A DNA stretch of 64,000 nucleotides from Pseudomonas arsenicoxydans (GCF_900103875.1 NZ_LT629705.1:1316501-1380500); one strand, 5' to 3'. Shown: positions 1-9,320, counted from the stretch's first letter. Numbers and translations are program-made. The notes: generated by a model not told the origin, from the sequence alone.

Positions 1-64
1 CTTCGATCAGGGTGTTTTCGGCGAACTCTTCTTCGTCGATCTCGATATCAGTTGGCTCGCTCAT
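1..64 (-). CDS. small acidic hypothetical protein (N-terminal 21 codons only)
   Basis: The window opens inside a minus-strand gene whose ATG is at 64-62. The visible start reads MSEPTDIEIDEEEFAENTLIE (split: MSEPTDIEID, EEEFAENTLIE), strikingly rich in Asp/Glu. A GGAG Shine-Dalgarno core lies about six bases upstream on the minus strand (around 72-75), which supports the start. It is divergent from the GST gene, so 65-188 should hold both promoters. I recall a small uncharacterised Pseudomonas protein with this type of N-terminus next to argH, but no function can be assigned and the rest lies outside the window. Confidence 0.7.
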   Translation of the reverse strand, partial: MSEPTDIEIDEEEFAENTLIE

Positions 65-188
65 GGCAGGCTCCTCAAGTTAAGGCGGCCAGTTTACCTG
101 CATTCAGCGCTGTGATGCTGCTGGCAAGAATCGCCTTGGCGTTCTATAAAACAGGACTGCCAACCCCGCACGGCCTGGAGGCTATGTG

Positions 189-848
189 ATGCTCAAGCTT
201 TATGGTTTTTCCGTCAGTAACTACTACAACATGGTGAAACTGGCGCTGCTGGAGAAGGGACTGCCGTTTGAAGAGGTGCCTTTTTATGCGGGCAACAGCC
301 CCGAGGCACTGGCCATCAGCCCGCGCGGCAAAGTGCCGGTGCTGGGCGTCGAACAAGGTTTTATCAACGAAACAGCCGTGATTCTTGAGTACATCGAGCA
401 AAGCCAGGCCGGCACGCCACTATTACCGAGCGATCCGTTCGAGCGTGCGCAAGTGTTGGCAATGGCCAAGGAAATCGAGCTGTACATCGAGTTGCCTGCT
501 CGCGCTTGTTATCCCCAGGCATTTTTCGGCATGCAGGTGCCGGACGCGATCAAGGACAAGACCAAGGCTGAGCTGTTGCTGGGGTTTGCGTCCTTGGGCA
601 GGCACGGCAAATTCGCCCCTTATGTGGCGGGTGAGCATCTGAGCCTTGCCGATTTGTATTTCCTGTACAGCGTGCCGTTGGCCTGTGCTGTGGCGCAGAA
701 ACTGTTCGATATCGATCTGCTGGCCGATATGCCAGGGGCCAAGGCGCTGCTGGAGCGTCTGGAGCAGAATCCGAATGTGAAGAGAATTGCAGCGGACAAG
801 GAAGCGGCGATGCCAGCGTTTATGGCGATGGTCTCGTCCAAGAAGTGA
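189..848 (+). CDS. glutathione S-transferase family protein
   Basis: Cytosolic GST-fold protein of 219 residues, predicted to conjugate glutathione to an unknown electrophile or to act as a glutathione-dependent reductase. The N-terminal thioredoxin-like half (about residues 1-78) has the usual pattern: an LYGFSVSNYYN start with Ser/Tyr candidates for glutathione activation, the KVPVL cis-proline strand, and the NETAVI segment that binds the gamma-glutamyl group. The all-helical C-terminal half follows. GGAGG at 177-181 favours ATG at 189 over the in-frame GTG at 186; ATG at 184 runs straight into TGA. The gene appears monocistronic, with a REPIN after its stop. The subclass cannot be fixed by eye. 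Confidence 0.85.
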   Translation: MLKLYGFSVSNYYNMVKLALLEKGLPFEEVPFYAGNSPEALAISPRGKVPVLGVEQGFINETAVILEYIEQSQAGTPLLPSDPFERAQVLAMAKEIELYIELPARACYPQAFFGMQVPDAIKDKTKAELLLGFASLGRHGKFAPYVAGEHLSLADLYFLYSVPLACAVAQKLFDIDLLADMPGAKALLERLEQNPNVKRIAADKEAAMPAFMAMVSSKK

Positions 849-872
849 GTTTTGTAAGTTTCTGAAGTCAGT

Positions 873-939
873 CATCGCGAGCAGGCTCGCTCCCACAGGT
901 TCAGTGTGATCCTTGTGGGAGCGAGCCTGCTCGCGATGC
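873..939. repeat. REPIN (inverted pair of REP palindromes)
   Basis: Two REP units of the type CATCGCGAGCAGGCTCGC / GCGAGCCTGCTCGCGATG face each other around a short TCCCACAGG...CCTTGTGGGA centre. Each unit is itself a hairpin. The pair sits between the convergent 3' ends of the GST gene and argH. Such elements are spread through Pseudomonas genomes by RAYT transposases encoded elsewhere. Here it may also act as a 3' mRNA stabiliser. Confidence 0.9.
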
Positions 940-947
940 TTTTGCCT

Positions 948-2342
948 TTAACGGCTGGCGAGCAGCGCCTGACCGCGTGCCACTGCCTTCTTGACCTGCG
1001 CCGGCGCAGTGCCGCCGATATGGTCACGGGCATTGACCGAGCCTTCCAGTGTCAGCACGGCAAACACGTCCTGATCGATCTGGTCGCTGAACTTGCGCAG
1101 CTCTTCCAGGCTCATTTCCGCCAGGTCTTTACCGCTTTCCACGCCGTACTTCACGGCATGGCCAACGATTTCGTGGCAGTCACGGAACGGCAGGCCACGA
1201 CGCACCAGATAATCGGCCAGGTCGGTGGCGGTGGAGAAACCGCGCAACGCCGCTTCGCGCATCATCGCGTGCTTGGGCTTGATCGCCGGGATCATGTCGG
1301 CAAAGGCGCGCAGCGAGTCGCGCAAGGTGTCGGCGGCGTCGAACAGTGGTTCCTTGTCTTCCTGGTTGTCCTTGTTGTAGGCCAGTGGCTGGCCTTTCAT
1401 CAAGGTCAGCAGGCCCATCAAGGCACCGAACACACGGCCGGTCTTGCCGCGAACCAGTTCTGGCACGTCCGGGTTTTTCTTTTGCGGCATGATCGAGCTA
1501 CCGGTGCAGAAACGGTCCGGCAGATCGATGAACTGGAATTGCGCGCTGGTCCACAGCACCAGCTCTTCGGAGAAGCGCGACAGGTGCATCATCGCGATGC
1601 TCGCAGCCGAGCAGAACTCGATGGCGAAGTCGCGATCGGACACGTTGTCCAGCGAGTTGCCGCCGACCGCGTCGAAGCCTAAAAGCTGAGCGGTATATTC
1701 ACGGTCGATCGGGTAGGTGGTGCCGGCCAATGCAGCACTGCCCAGTGGCATGCGGTTGGTGCGCTTGCGGCAGTCGACCAGGCGTTCATAGTCGCGGCTG
1801 AGCATTTCGAACCACGCCAGCATGTGGTGCCCGAAGGTCACCGGCTGTGCGGTTTGCAGGTGAGTGAAGCCCGGCATGATGCTGCCTGCTTCACGCTCGG
1901 CCTGCTCCAGCAAGCCTTTTTGCAGACGGGTGATTTCGCTCAGGATCAGGTCGATCTCGTCACGCAGCCACAGGCGGATGTCGGTGGCCACCTGGTCGTT
2001 ACGGCTGCGGCCGGTGTGCAGCTTTTTACCGGTGACGCCGATGCGGTCGGTCAGGCGCGCCTCGATGTTCATGTGCACGTCTTCGAGGTCGATGCGCCAG
2101 TCGAACTGGCCGGCCTCGATTTCACCCTGGATGGTCTTCAGGCCATCGGTGATGCTGTCGCGCTCGGCATCGGTCAGCACGCCGACCTTGGCCAGCATGG
2201 TGGCGTGGGCGATCGAGCCCATGATGTCGTGGCGATACAGGCGCTGGTCGAAAGTGACGGAGGCGGTGAAGCGGGCGACGAAGGCGTCGACGGGTTCACT
2301 GAAGCGGCCGCCCCAGGACTGATTGGTCTTGTCAGTGCTCAT
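948..2342 (-). CDS. argH: argininosuccinate lyase
   Basis: Last enzyme of arginine biosynthesis, a cytosolic homotetramer that splits argininosuccinate into arginine and fumarate. The 464-residue protein begins [14 protein letters not shown]. It contains the superfamily signature [12 protein letters not shown] with the mobile catalytic serine loop, plus the [10 protein letters not shown] and FTHLQ segments typical of ArgH. Upstream in-frame codons extend to 2435, but homologous ArgH proteins start at the WGGRF block, so ATG at 2342-2340 is chosen. It is transcribed away from algR. The upstream gap to algR now holds only an algZ remnant. Confidence 0.96.
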   Translation of the reverse strand: MSTDKTNQSWGGRFSEPVDAFVARFTASVTFDQRLYRHDIMGSIAHATMLAKVGVLTDAERDSITDGLKTIQGEIEAGQFDWRIDLEDVHMNIEARLTDRIGVTGKKLHTGRSRNDQVATDIRLWLRDEIDLILSEITRLQKGLLEQAEREAGSIMPGFTHLQTAQPVTFGHHMLAWFEMLSRDYERLVDCRKRTNRMPLGSAALAGTTYPIDREYTAQLLGFDAVGGNSLDNVSDRDFAIEFCSAASIAMMHLSRFSEELVLWTSAQFQFIDLPDRFCTGSSIMPQKKNPDVPELVRGKTGRVFGALMGLLTLMKGQPLAYNKDNQEDKEPLFDAADTLRDSLRAFADMIPAIKPKHAMMREAALRGFSTATDLADYLVRRGLPFRDCHEIVGHAVKYGVESGKDLAEMSLEELRKFSDQIDQDVFAVLTLEGSVNARDHIGGTAPAQVKKAVARGQALLASR

Positions 2343-2474
2343 GAATTCGCTCGTATCGGCTGGAGAAAAATGTCGTTGGAAGCTGTCGCGGATAATAACA
2401 GGGTTGCCAATCCTGTCGCTGACACTGGTCGACACGTTTTTTTCTCATCCTGCGGTCCATACTCAGGACAGGCC

Positions 2475-2806
2475 TTGTGGGAAATTGCGCAACGATATTT
2501 TTCAATTGAGCAATATCGTCTCGGCAACCGTCTACAGTTGGACAGTAGGATCAGCGCACTTCTGGGCGCTGCCGCTGACTATAAGAAGAGGGGGTGTTCA
2601 TATTGTGTATCGGCAAACCCTACGGCGATACCTCGCTAACGCGGGCCAGAGCCTCCAAATACTCGGCAGTTGAAAATTTAGCCGCCGGTCTCGCGGCACT
2701 TTTTGGCCCTCGCGCCAGTCTTAGCGTGGATCGCGGTGACGGACGTCACTTCCCCTGTCTACGCTATCCTTGTGCGAGACTCACGCAGGAATCCAGCGCA
2801 ATATGA
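2475..2806 (+). pseudogene. algZ: remnant of algZ (fimS) sensor histidine kinase
   Basis: This stretch has no intact gene but carries two blocks that look like the C-terminal kinase region of AlgZ/FimS (LytS-type histidine kinase, about 350 residues when intact). Frame 3 at about 2484-2558 reads IAQRYFSIEQYRLGNRLQL, the conserved segment after the phospho-acceptor helix. Frame 2 from about 2609 reads KPYGDTSLTR, then VENLAAGLAALFGPRASL and CLRYPCARLTQESSAI. The last block ends at TGA 2804-2806, overlapping the algR ATG by four bases, as expected for a coupled algZ-algR pair. The phospho-accepting histidine region and most of the ATP-binding domain are missing, and the frame shifts near 2600-2617. 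Nothing recognisable remains in 2343-2474. The identification is from motif memory and position. Confidence 0.72.
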
Positions 2807-3549
2807 ATGTCCTGATCGTTGATGACGAACCCTTAGCCCGCGAGCGCCTGAGCCGAATGGTTGGCGAACTTGAGGGATACAGTGTCCTGGAGCCCAGCGC
2901 CACGAACGGCGAAGAGGCGTTGGCACTGATCGACAGCCACAAGCCGGATATCGTGCTGCTCGATATCCGTATGCCAGGCCTTGATGGCCTGCAAGTGGCT
3001 GCCCGGTTGTGCGAACGCGAAACCCCGCCCGCCGTGGTGTTTTGCACCGGGCCCGATGAATTTGCCGTGGAAGCCCTGCAGGCCAGCGCCGTGGGCTATC
3101 TGGTGAAGCCTGTGCGAACTGAACATTTACAAGAAGCATTGAAAAAAGCCGAGCGGCCCAATCGCGTCCAGCTCGCAGCCCTGACCCGTCCCGCCGCCGA
3201 AACCGGCAGCGGTCCGCGAAGCCATATCAGTGCCCGTACCCGTAAAGGCATTGAACTGATCCCCTTGGGTCAGGTGGTGTACTTCATTGCCGATCATAAG
3301 TACGTGACCTTGCGCCACGAAGGCGGCGAAGTGCTGCTGGATGAACCGCTCAAGGCCCTTGAAGATGAGTTCGGCGATCGATTCGTGCGAATCCACCGTA
3401 ATGCACTGGTCGCTCGCGAGCGTATCGAGCGCCTGCAACGCACGCCTCTGGGGCATTTTCAGCTGTTCCTCAAAGGCCTGAACGGTGACGCCCTGATCGT
3501 CAGTCGCCGTCATGTGGCTGGCGTGCGAAAAATGATGCAACAGCTTTAA
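2803..3549 (+). CDS. algR: LytTR-family response regulator AlgR
   Basis: Cytosolic DNA-binding regulator. In P. aeruginosa AlgR controls alginate, twitching motility and rhamnolipids. The 248-residue protein has an N-terminal receiver domain (about 1-115) with the acidic pocket DDE at 7-9, phospho-acceptor Asp54 in LLDIRMPG, and the conserved Lys in YLVKPV. A LytTR DNA-binding domain follows (about 140-245: ISARTRKGIELI, IHRNALVAR, VSRRHVAGVRK). ATG at 2803 overlaps the end of the algZ remnant (ATGA), and the nearest AGGA lies 12 bases upstream, so ancestral translation was probably coupled to algZ. The coding sequence is intact although the partner kinase has decayed, so it may act without AlgZ phosphorylation or with another kinase. 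Confidence 0.95.
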   Translation: MNVLIVDDEPLARERLSRMVGELEGYSVLEPSATNGEEALALIDSHKPDIVLLDIRMPGLDGLQVAARLCERETPPAVVFCTGPDEFAVEALQASAVGYLVKPVRTEHLQEALKKAERPNRVQLAALTRPAAETGSGPRSHISARTRKGIELIPLGQVVYFIADHKYVTLRHEGGEVLLDEPLKALEDEFGDRFVRIHRNALVARERIERLQRTPLGHFQLFLKGLNGDALIVSRRHVAGVRKMMQQL

Positions 3550-3687
3550 TCGGCTGTTTGCAGGCGGATTTCATACCCGATTGCTGGACATTCGAGGCCA
3601 GGGAGGCCATGCAGTGTCTGATACAAGTCAAAGTGGATTTGGCTGAGCTGTTATTATCCGCCGTATCTATTCAGTACGGATTGATCC

Positions 3688-4629
3688 ATGTCCTCTCGCG
3701 AAATCCGCATCGCCACCCGCAAAAGTGCTCTCGCCCTGTGGCAGGCCGAATACGTCAAAGCCCGTCTGATCGAGGCCCATCCAGGTCTGCTCGTGACGCT
3801 GGTGCCCATGGTCAGTCGCGGCGACAAGCTGCTCGACTCGCCGCTGTCGAAAATCGGTGGCAAGGGCCTGTTCGTCAAGGAACTGGAAACCGCGCTGCTG
3901 GAAAACGAAGCGGACATTGCGGTGCACTCCATGAAAGACGTGCCGATGGACTTCCCTGAAGGCCTCGGTCTGTTTTGCATCTGCGAGCGCGAAGACCCGC
4001 GTGATGCCTTCGTCTCCAACACTTATGCCAGTCTGGATGCGTTGCCGCCGGGCAGCATCGTCGGTACGTCGAGCCTGCGTCGCCAAGCCCAATTGTTGAC
4101 TCGTCGCCCGGACCTGGAAATCCGTTTCCTGCGCGGCAACGTCAACACGCGCCTGGCCAAGCTCGATGCTGGCGAATATGACGCCATCATCTTGGCGGCC
4201 GCCGGCCTGATTCGCCTCGGCTTTGAAGATCGCATCACCTCGGCGATCAGCGTCGACGATAGCCTGCCGGCCGGTGGCCAGGGCGCAGTCGGTATTGAAT
4301 GCCGCAGCGCCGACAGCGAAATCCACTCCCTGCTGGCGCCGCTGCATCACCAGGACACCGCCACTCGGGTGATCGCTGAACGAGCTCTCAACAAACATCT
4401 GAATGGCGGCTGCCAAGTACCAATCGCCTGCTACGCCGTGCTTGAAGGCGAGCAGCTCTGGTTGCGTGGTCTGGTGGGCGATCCGAGCGGCGGCCTGCTG
4501 CTCAGCGCCGAGGCCCGTGCGCCACGCAGTGACGCAGAAGCCTTGGGCGTGCAAGTCGCCGAAGACTTGCTGAGCCAGGGTGCCAACGACATCCTCAAAG
4601 CGGTCTATGGCGAGGCAGGTCACGAGTGA
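3688..4629 (+). CDS. hemC: porphobilinogen deaminase (hydroxymethylbilane synthase)
   Basis: Cytosolic haem-pathway enzyme that polymerises four porphobilinogen units into hydroxymethylbilane. It has 313 residues, the usual length. The start [19 protein letters not shown] is the family N-terminus. The dipyrromethane cofactor is attached to a Cys in the NGGCQVP motif, here Cys242 as in E. coli. Catalytic-site motifs HSMKDVP and LRGNVNTRL are present. It is the first gene of the hemC-hemD-hemX-hemY operon, and its last four bases overlap hemD. The 138-bp gap after algR presumably holds its promoter, but no clear -35/-10 pair stands out. Confidence 0.97.
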   Translation: MSSREIRIATRKSALALWQAEYVKARLIEAHPGLLVTLVPMVSRGDKLLDSPLSKIGGKGLFVKELETALLENEADIAVHSMKDVPMDFPEGLGLFCICEREDPRDAFVSNTYASLDALPPGSIVGTSSLRRQAQLLTRRPDLEIRFLRGNVNTRLAKLDAGEYDAIILAAAGLIRLGFEDRITSAISVDDSLPAGGQGAVGIECRSADSEIHSLLAPLHHQDTATRVIAERALNKHLNGGCQVPIACYAVLEGEQLWLRGLVGDPSGGLLLSAEARAPRSDAEALGVQVAEDLLSQGANDILKAVYGEAGHE

Positions 4630-5393
4630 CGGGGTGGCGCCTGCTGCTGACACGCCCTGTGGATGAGTCAGCGGCGTTGAGTGGCGCGTTGGCGCAAATG
4701 GGGATTTTCAGCAGCAGCTTGCCGCTTTTGGAAATAGCCCCGATCCCGGTCTCTGACACAATGCGCGACGTCATTCAGGGGCTGAACCGGTTTGACGCGG
4801 TGATCGTGGTCAGCAAGCCAGCCGCCCGAATCGGCGTTGACCTGCTCAATCGATATGGGCCGCAGCCACCGAGCCCAAGTTGGTTCAGCGTGGGCGCGGC
4901 GACCGCGCAGGTCCTCGCGGATAACGGGTTGAATGTGAATTTTCCTGCCGAGGGCGATGACAGTGAAGCCTTGCTTGAACTTCCCTCGTTGCGCAAGGCT
5001 ATCGCTCGACCCTTTTCACGCGTGTTGATCATGCGCGGGGAGGGCGGTCGTGAGTTGCTGGCTGAGCGTTTGCGCGAGCTTGGTGCTAGTGTCGAGTATC
5101 TGGAGTTGTACCGTCGGGGTCTGCCTCATTACCCGCCGGCGGCATTGCCTGACCGGATTGAAGCGGAACGCTTGAACGGGCTGGTGGTCAGCAGTGGACA
5201 GGGTTTTGAGCACCTGCGCCAATTGGCGGGTGATGCCTGGCCTGCGCTGGCGCGGTTGCCGTTGTTTGTTCCAAGCCCCAGGGTCGCCGAGCTGGCACAT
5301 GCCGCCGGGGCCCTGACAGTTGTGGATTGTCGTGGCGCCAGTGCCGCGGCTTTGCTGACGGCGTTACGGGAGCATCCCGAACCCGTTTTTTAA
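4626..5393 (+). CDS. hemD: uroporphyrinogen-III synthase
   Basis: Cyclises hydroxymethylbilane, with inversion of ring D, to uroporphyrinogen III, the branch point to haem, sirohaem and cobalamin. It has 255 residues and two alternating Rossmann-like lobes. Sequence is typically divergent for HemD but the family landmarks are present: WRLLLTRP start, [30 protein letters not shown] and GLVVSSGQG. It starts with GTG at 4626 inside the hemC stop region (GTGA overlap), so translation is probably coupled to hemC. hemX follows after 16 bases. Confidence 0.92.
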   Translation: MTGWRLLLTRPVDESAALSGALAQMGIFSSSLPLLEIAPIPVSDTMRDVIQGLNRFDAVIVVSKPAARIGVDLLNRYGPQPPSPSWFSVGAATAQVLADNGLNVNFPAEGDDSEALLELPSLRKAIARPFSRVLIMRGEGGRELLAERLRELGASVEYLELYRRGLPHYPPAALPDRIEAERLNGLVVSSGQGFEHLRQLAGDAWPALARLPLFVPSPRVAELAHAAGALTVVDCRGASAAALLTALREHPEPVF

Positions 5394-5409
5394 TGCAAAG
5401 GATGGATAC

Positions 5410-6564
5410 GTGAGCGAAACAGCCTTGCCTAAAGATGACGTCCAGCCGGTACTTGATGCACCGGTTGATGCACCGGTTCAAACACCACCCCCTGCTGCTG
5501 TGCAGCGCCGGGGCAATGGGCTGGCAATTGTCGCGCTGCTGCTCGGAGCTGCCGGTGTTGCCGTCGGCGGCTGGGGAGTCTGGCAAGTGCGTCACCTGCA
5601 AGCCAATACTCAACAGCAATTGAGCCAGGTCCAGGCGTTGAGCGATCAGGCGCAAAGTCTGAAACTTAACGAGCAGCGACTGAGTGCGCGCCTGGAACAA
5701 CTGCCCGCAGCCGAGGAACTGGACGCTCGCAGCCGTCTGGTGATTCAGCTTCAAGCTGATCAGCAACGCCTGAACCAGCGGCTGGAAACCGTCCTCGGTG
5801 CCAGTCGCAAGGATTGGCGTCTGGCTGAAGCAGAACACTTGTTGCGTCTGGCCAGCCTGCGCCTTTCTGCGCTGCAGGACATCAGCAGCGCTCAGGCCCT
5901 GGTGCAGGGTGCCGATGAAATTCTTCGCGAACAGAACGACCCGGGTTCCTTTGCCGCTCGTGAGCAAGTGGCCAAAACCCTGGTGGCTCTGCGCAGCACC
6001 GAACAACCGGATCGCACCGGACTGTTCCTGCGACTGGGCGCTTTGCGTGATCAGGTCATTAGCCTCACTGAGCTGGCGCCCGAGTACAAGGATCGCGGTG
6101 AGTCGCTGTTGGGCCTGACCGCCGATGGCGATGGCGCCAGTCGTTGGGCGCAGTGGTGGGACCAGATTTCGCGCTACATCCGTATCGACTTCAATGCCGA
6201 CAAGAATGTTCGTCCGTTGCTGGCTGGGCAGAGTCTGAGTCAGGTGCGTCTGGCCCTGAGCCTGGCGCTGGAACAAGCGCAATGGGCCGCTCTCAACGGC
6301 CAGGCAGCGGTTTATACCCAGGCGCTGACCGAGGCGCGTGACGTATTGAAAGGCAATTTCAACCCGGACAACCCGCAAAGCAAAGTCATGCTTGAGCAGG
6401 TGGGCGAGTTGAGCAAGCAACCGGTCACCGTCATCACGCCGGACCTGACCGCAACGCTGAGCGCGGTTCAGGGTTATCTGGAGCGCCGTAATGTGAACGC
6501 CGAAGATTCGATCAAGCCAATGGCCAAACCTGCTGCGAACACTGTGCAGGAGGCCACGCCATGA
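5410..6564 (+). CDS. hemX: HemX family membrane protein
   Basis: Inner-membrane protein of 384 residues found next to hemD in gammaproteobacteria. A methyltransferase role was once proposed for the E. coli protein, but its function is not established. The sequence shows a Pro-rich cytosolic start, one transmembrane helix (about residues 36-58, LAIVALLLGAAGVAVGG) and a Gln/Leu-rich coiled coil (about 60-125) followed by a helical periplasmic domain with WRLAEAEHLLRLA. The start is GTG at 5410, supported by AAAGGA at 5397-5402; the nearby ATG at 5402 meets TGA after three codons. The stop overlaps hemY (ATGA). Confidence 0.88.
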   Translation: MSETALPKDDVQPVLDAPVDAPVQTPPPAAVQRRGNGLAIVALLLGAAGVAVGGWGVWQVRHLQANTQQQLSQVQALSDQAQSLKLNEQRLSARLEQLPAAEELDARSRLVIQLQADQQRLNQRLETVLGASRKDWRLAEAEHLLRLASLRLSALQDISSAQALVQGADEILREQNDPGSFAAREQVAKTLVALRSTEQPDRTGLFLRLGALRDQVISLTELAPEYKDRGESLLGLTADGDGASRWAQWWDQISRYIRIDFNADKNVRPLLAGQSLSQVRLALSLALEQAQWAALNGQAAVYTQALTEARDVLKGNFNPDNPQSKVMLEQVGELSKQPVTVITPDLTATLSAVQGYLERRNVNAEDSIKPMAKPAANTVQEATP

Positions 6565-7799
6565 AACGTCTCTATGTGATCGTGTTTCTGGTCATCGCGG
6601 CGGCCGCTGCGCTGGGCCTGGCGATCGCCGAGCATTCCGGTTACGTGTTGATCGCCTACAAAACCTTTCGCTATGAATCGAGCCTGTGGGCGACCCTGGC
6701 TCTGGTCGCGGTGCTCTGGCTGGTGTTCTGGGGCGTCAAGGCGTTGATCGGCCTGGTGACGACCTCCAGCGGCGTGGTCAATCCCTGGTCGCGGCGTAAT
6801 CGCAGCCGTCGTGTGCAAGTGGCGATTGAGCACGGCCAGTTGGACTTGGCCGAGGGGCGCTGGGCCAGTGCGCAGCGTCATCTGCATCGCGCCGCCGAAG
6901 CCGAGCGCCAACCGCTGCTCTACTACCTCGGCGCGGCGCGTGCTGCCAATGAACAAGGTCTTTACGAGGAAAGCGACAGCTTGCTGGAGCGCGCCCTCGA
7001 GCGTCAGCCCCAGGCCGAGCTGGCCATTGCGTTGAGCCATGCCCAGTTGCAGACCGATCGGGGCGACACTGAAGGCGCCCTGGCGACGCTGCAAGCGATG
7101 CACGAGCGTCATCCTCATAACGCTCAGACCCTGCGCCAGTTGCAGCGCCTGCACCAGCAGCGCGGCGATTGGTCGGCAGTGATTCGTCTGCTGCCAGAAC
7201 TGCGCAAGGATAAAGTATTGCCACCTGCCGAACTGACTGAGCTGGAGCGCCGGGCCTGGGGTGAAAACCTTTCTCTGGCGGCGCGTCAGGAAGAGGACGG
7301 CACGGTCGGTCTGCAATCGCTTAATCGCGCCTGGCAGCAGCTCACTTCAGCTCAGCGCCAGGAGCCACAACTGGTGCTGGCCTACGCCGAACAGTTGCGG
7401 CAGTTGGGCGCACAAGTCGAAGCTGAAGAGGTTCTGCGCACGGCCCTCAAGCGTGATTACAACAGTCACCTGGCGCGTCTCTACGGCCTGGTTCGCGGTA
7501 GCGATCCGGCTCGTCAGTTGCACACCGCCGAAGGTTGGCTCAAGGATCACCCCGCAGACGCGAGCCTGTTACTGACCTTGGGTCGCTTGTGTCTGCAAAG
7601 CAGTCTGTGGGGCAAGGCGCGTGACTATCTGGAAAGCAGTTTGCGGGTGCAGCGCAATCCCGAGGCGTGTGCCGAACTGGCACGGTTGCTCGCGCAACTG
7701 GGCGACACGGAACGCAGCAACCAGTTGTTTCAGGAAGGTCTGGGGCTGCTGGATGAGCGTTTGTTGGCGGCACCGCTGCCAGCTCCCGTTTACGCCTGA
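6561..7799 (+). CDS. hemY: HemY-type TPR protein
   Basis: Inner-membrane TPR protein of 412 residues, the proteobacterial HemY encoded with hemX, not the oxygen-dependent protoporphyrinogen oxidase of the same name in Bacillus. Two N-terminal transmembrane helices (about residues 4-25 and 40-63) are followed by the HemY core and tandem TPR-like helices (for example AEGRWASAQRHLHRAAEAE, ADASLLLTLGRLCLQSSLWGKARDYLESSL in two parts). A role in late haem synthesis or coproporphyrinogen handling has been suggested for the family. ATG at 6561 overlaps the hemX stop by four bases. It is the last gene of the hem operon. Confidence 0.9.
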   Translation: MKRLYVIVFLVIAAAAALGLAIAEHSGYVLIAYKTFRYESSLWATLALVAVLWLVFWGVKALIGLVTTSSGVVNPWSRRNRSRRVQVAIEHGQLDLAEGRWASAQRHLHRAAEAERQPLLYYLGAARAANEQGLYEESDSLLERALERQPQAELAIALSHAQLQTDRGDTEGALATLQAMHERHPHNAQTLRQLQRLHQQRGDWSAVIRLLPELRKDKVLPPAELTELERRAWGENLSLAARQEEDGTVGLQSLNRAWQQLTSAQRQEPQLVLAYAEQLRQLGAQVEAEEVLRTALKRDYNSHLARLYGLVRGSDPARQLHTAEGWLKDHPADASLLLTLGRLCLQSSLWGKARDYLESSLRVQRNPEACAELARLLAQLGDTERSNQLFQEGLGLLDERLLAAPLPAPVYA

Positions 7800-8063
7800 A
7801 TCCGGTCCTCTGTAGCTGCCGCCGTGCGCAGCTGCTACCGGGTCGGGAGCTGATTTTTGAGCCTGTTCTGCGACCCAAAACAGGTTGAATGTTTGGCGCT
7901 GTAGTCCCTGAAAGGCATCGTCCTACAGAGGACTACACCAAGTCCTCTAGTTCCTGTCGGGAATTCCCTACACTTTTGGTGAAGTGTCCGTGCTGGCCTG
8001 CCTTGAAAGGCTGGCGCGCTTTCCTCTACCGTAACCGCCTGTCTCTACTGTTACGGATAAGCC
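7800..8063. other. intergenic region with nested inverted repeats
   Basis: This 264-bp gap between hemY and the DsbB-family gene has no credible reading frame. It contains GTAGTCC at 7901-7907 and its reverse complement GGACTAC at 7930-7936, which compete with a shorter GTCC/GGAC hairpin inside. A GCCTGCCTT / AAGGCTGGC pair lies further on near 7995-8015. No T-run follows these, so none is a classical terminator. The promoter of the next gene is likely in the right half. Confidence 0.4.
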
Positions 8064-8615
8064 ATGTTTTTGGCCTGCTCACGCTCATTGTTTTTCATGG
8101 CTTTCATTGCAGGTGCCCTGGCCTTGGGTGTTTCCTATTACCTGGAATATGCGGTCGGTCTCAAGCCTTGCGGATTGTGCCTTTTGCAGCGGCTTTGCCT
8201 GGCATTGTTCGCCGGTGTCTGCCTGGTGGCTTCAGTGCATGGTCCTGGTCGCTTCGGGAATTTCCTCTATTGGCTGCTTGGTCTGTTCTGCAGTCTTGCG
8301 GGCACGGTCACAGCGTGGCGGCAGGTTCTATTGCAGAGCGATCCGTCGCATCAGCCTTCGGCCTGTTCGGTCCGTTCTGAGGGGCTGTACGAGGACTTAC
8401 CGTGGTTGTGCCAAATGACGAAGATGTTCAACGGAGACGCGGATTGCGCAGAAATCTCCTGGACGCTATTCGATTTGAGCCTCCCGGAGTGGAGTCTGCT
8501 GCTGTTCATGGCGATGACGATCCTGGGGGTCTATCAGTTGCTGCGCATTGTCTGGCTTGCCTGCAAACGACCGCTCAGCGGCACGTCGTCGCACCGGCCG
8601 CCGGCGGGAGATTAA
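8064..8615 (+). CDS. DsbB-family disulfide bond formation protein (DsbH-like)
   Basis: Inner-membrane quinone-dependent oxidase that should re-oxidise a DsbA-type thiol oxidase in the periplasm. The 183-residue protein has four predicted transmembrane helices and the first redox pair C36-G-L-C39 in KPCGLC, followed by the family LQR. A second periplasmic cysteine set lies between SACSV and LPWLCQ. The length and cysteine layout match DsbB. In P. aeruginosa the gene at this position (between hemY and algQ) is called dsbH. GGATAAGCC just before ATG is a modest ribosome site. Confidence 0.88.
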   Translation: MFLACSRSLFFMAFIAGALALGVSYYLEYAVGLKPCGLCLLQRLCLALFAGVCLVASVHGPGRFGNFLYWLLGLFCSLAGTVTAWRQVLLQSDPSHQPSACSVRSEGLYEDLPWLCQMTKMFNGDADCAEISWTLFDLSLPEWSLLLFMAMTILGVYQLLRIVWLACKRPLSGTSSHRPPAGD

Positions 8616-8791
8616 ACACTTGTATGAACTTTATCTCCTGCGTACCTTGAAGCCATTGTCGCGCGGGCATAATCTGGCCCGCACGTGTCATTGGAATTAT
8701 GTTGCTCGATGACGCTCTGCCTGGCCGTTTCTTGATTTCAAGTCTGCGACAGGTGTAGGGCAGCATGACCCACAAGGGAAGAGAGATCACC

Positions 8792-9250
8792 ATGCTCGAA
8801 AGTTGTCAGAATGCTCAGGAACGCTGGGGTGGAGTGCATCTGCTGATCGATCGCTGGTTGCAGGAGCGTCACGAACTGGTTCGAGCCTACGATGCTCTCG
8901 GTGCCAAGCCAGAGGCTTTGGGCGAAAATCGAAAGCCTTTGCAGGAGTTCTGCGGAGTGCTGGTTGACTACGTGTCTGCGGGGCACTTCGAGATCTACGA
9001 ACAGCTGACCGGGGAGGCCAAAGCCTTCAACGACAAGCGTGGTCTGGAACTCGCCGAGACCATCTACCCGCGCATCGACGTGATCACCGAGAAGCTGCTC
9101 GCGTTCAACGACCTGTGTGATGCAGGCAAATGCGTCGCGGAGAAATTCAAGGAGCTGGGCGGGCTGTTGCACGAGCGCTTCGAGCTGGAAGATTGTCTGA
9201 TCGAAGTGCTGCACACCGCTCACAAGGAAGAGGACTCGGTCCAGGCCTGA
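8792..9250 (+). CDS. algQ: AlgQ/Rsd family anti-sigma-70 regulator
   Basis: Cytosolic helical protein of 152 residues that binds the housekeeping sigma factor and redirects RNA polymerase. In P. aeruginosa AlgQ (AlgR2) influences alginate, siderophore and nucleotide diphosphate kinase expression. The start [18 protein letters not shown] matches the family N-terminus, so ATG at 8792 is preferred to the earlier ATG at 8765. GGGAAGAGAGA immediately upstream is a good ribosome site. The LIDRWLQER and [18 protein letters not shown] segments are family landmarks. A strong terminator follows. Confidence 0.95.
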   Translation: MLESCQNAQERWGGVHLLIDRWLQERHELVRAYDALGAKPEALGENRKPLQEFCGVLVDYVSAGHFEIYEQLTGEAKAFNDKRGLELAETIYPRIDVITEKLLAFNDLCDAGKCVAEKFKELGGLLHERFELEDCLIEVLHTAHKEEDSVQA

Positions 9251-9290
9251 GGTTTTCCCTGCAAGACCATCCCCTCCCAAAGGGAAGCTG

Positions 9291-9320
9291 AAACGGTGCG
9301 CTATGCGCGCCGTTTTTCGT
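9291..9320 (+). terminator. rho-independent terminator after algQ
   Basis: An 11-bp stem (9291-9301 with 9305-9315, one T-G pair) with a TAT loop is followed by a T-run. It ends algQ transcription just before the convergent FKBP gene stop. Confidence 0.85.

Noticed and set aside
2323..2673. A separate 116-residue protein between argH and algR
   Set aside because: The frame has no family features and overlaps the AlgZ-like blocks, which lie in the other two frames; a decayed kinase gene explains the region better.
3667..4653. Large minus-strand frame opposite hemC
   Set aside because: It lies wholly over a well-identified gene and reads as a GC-biased shadow; no ribosome site or recognisable domain.
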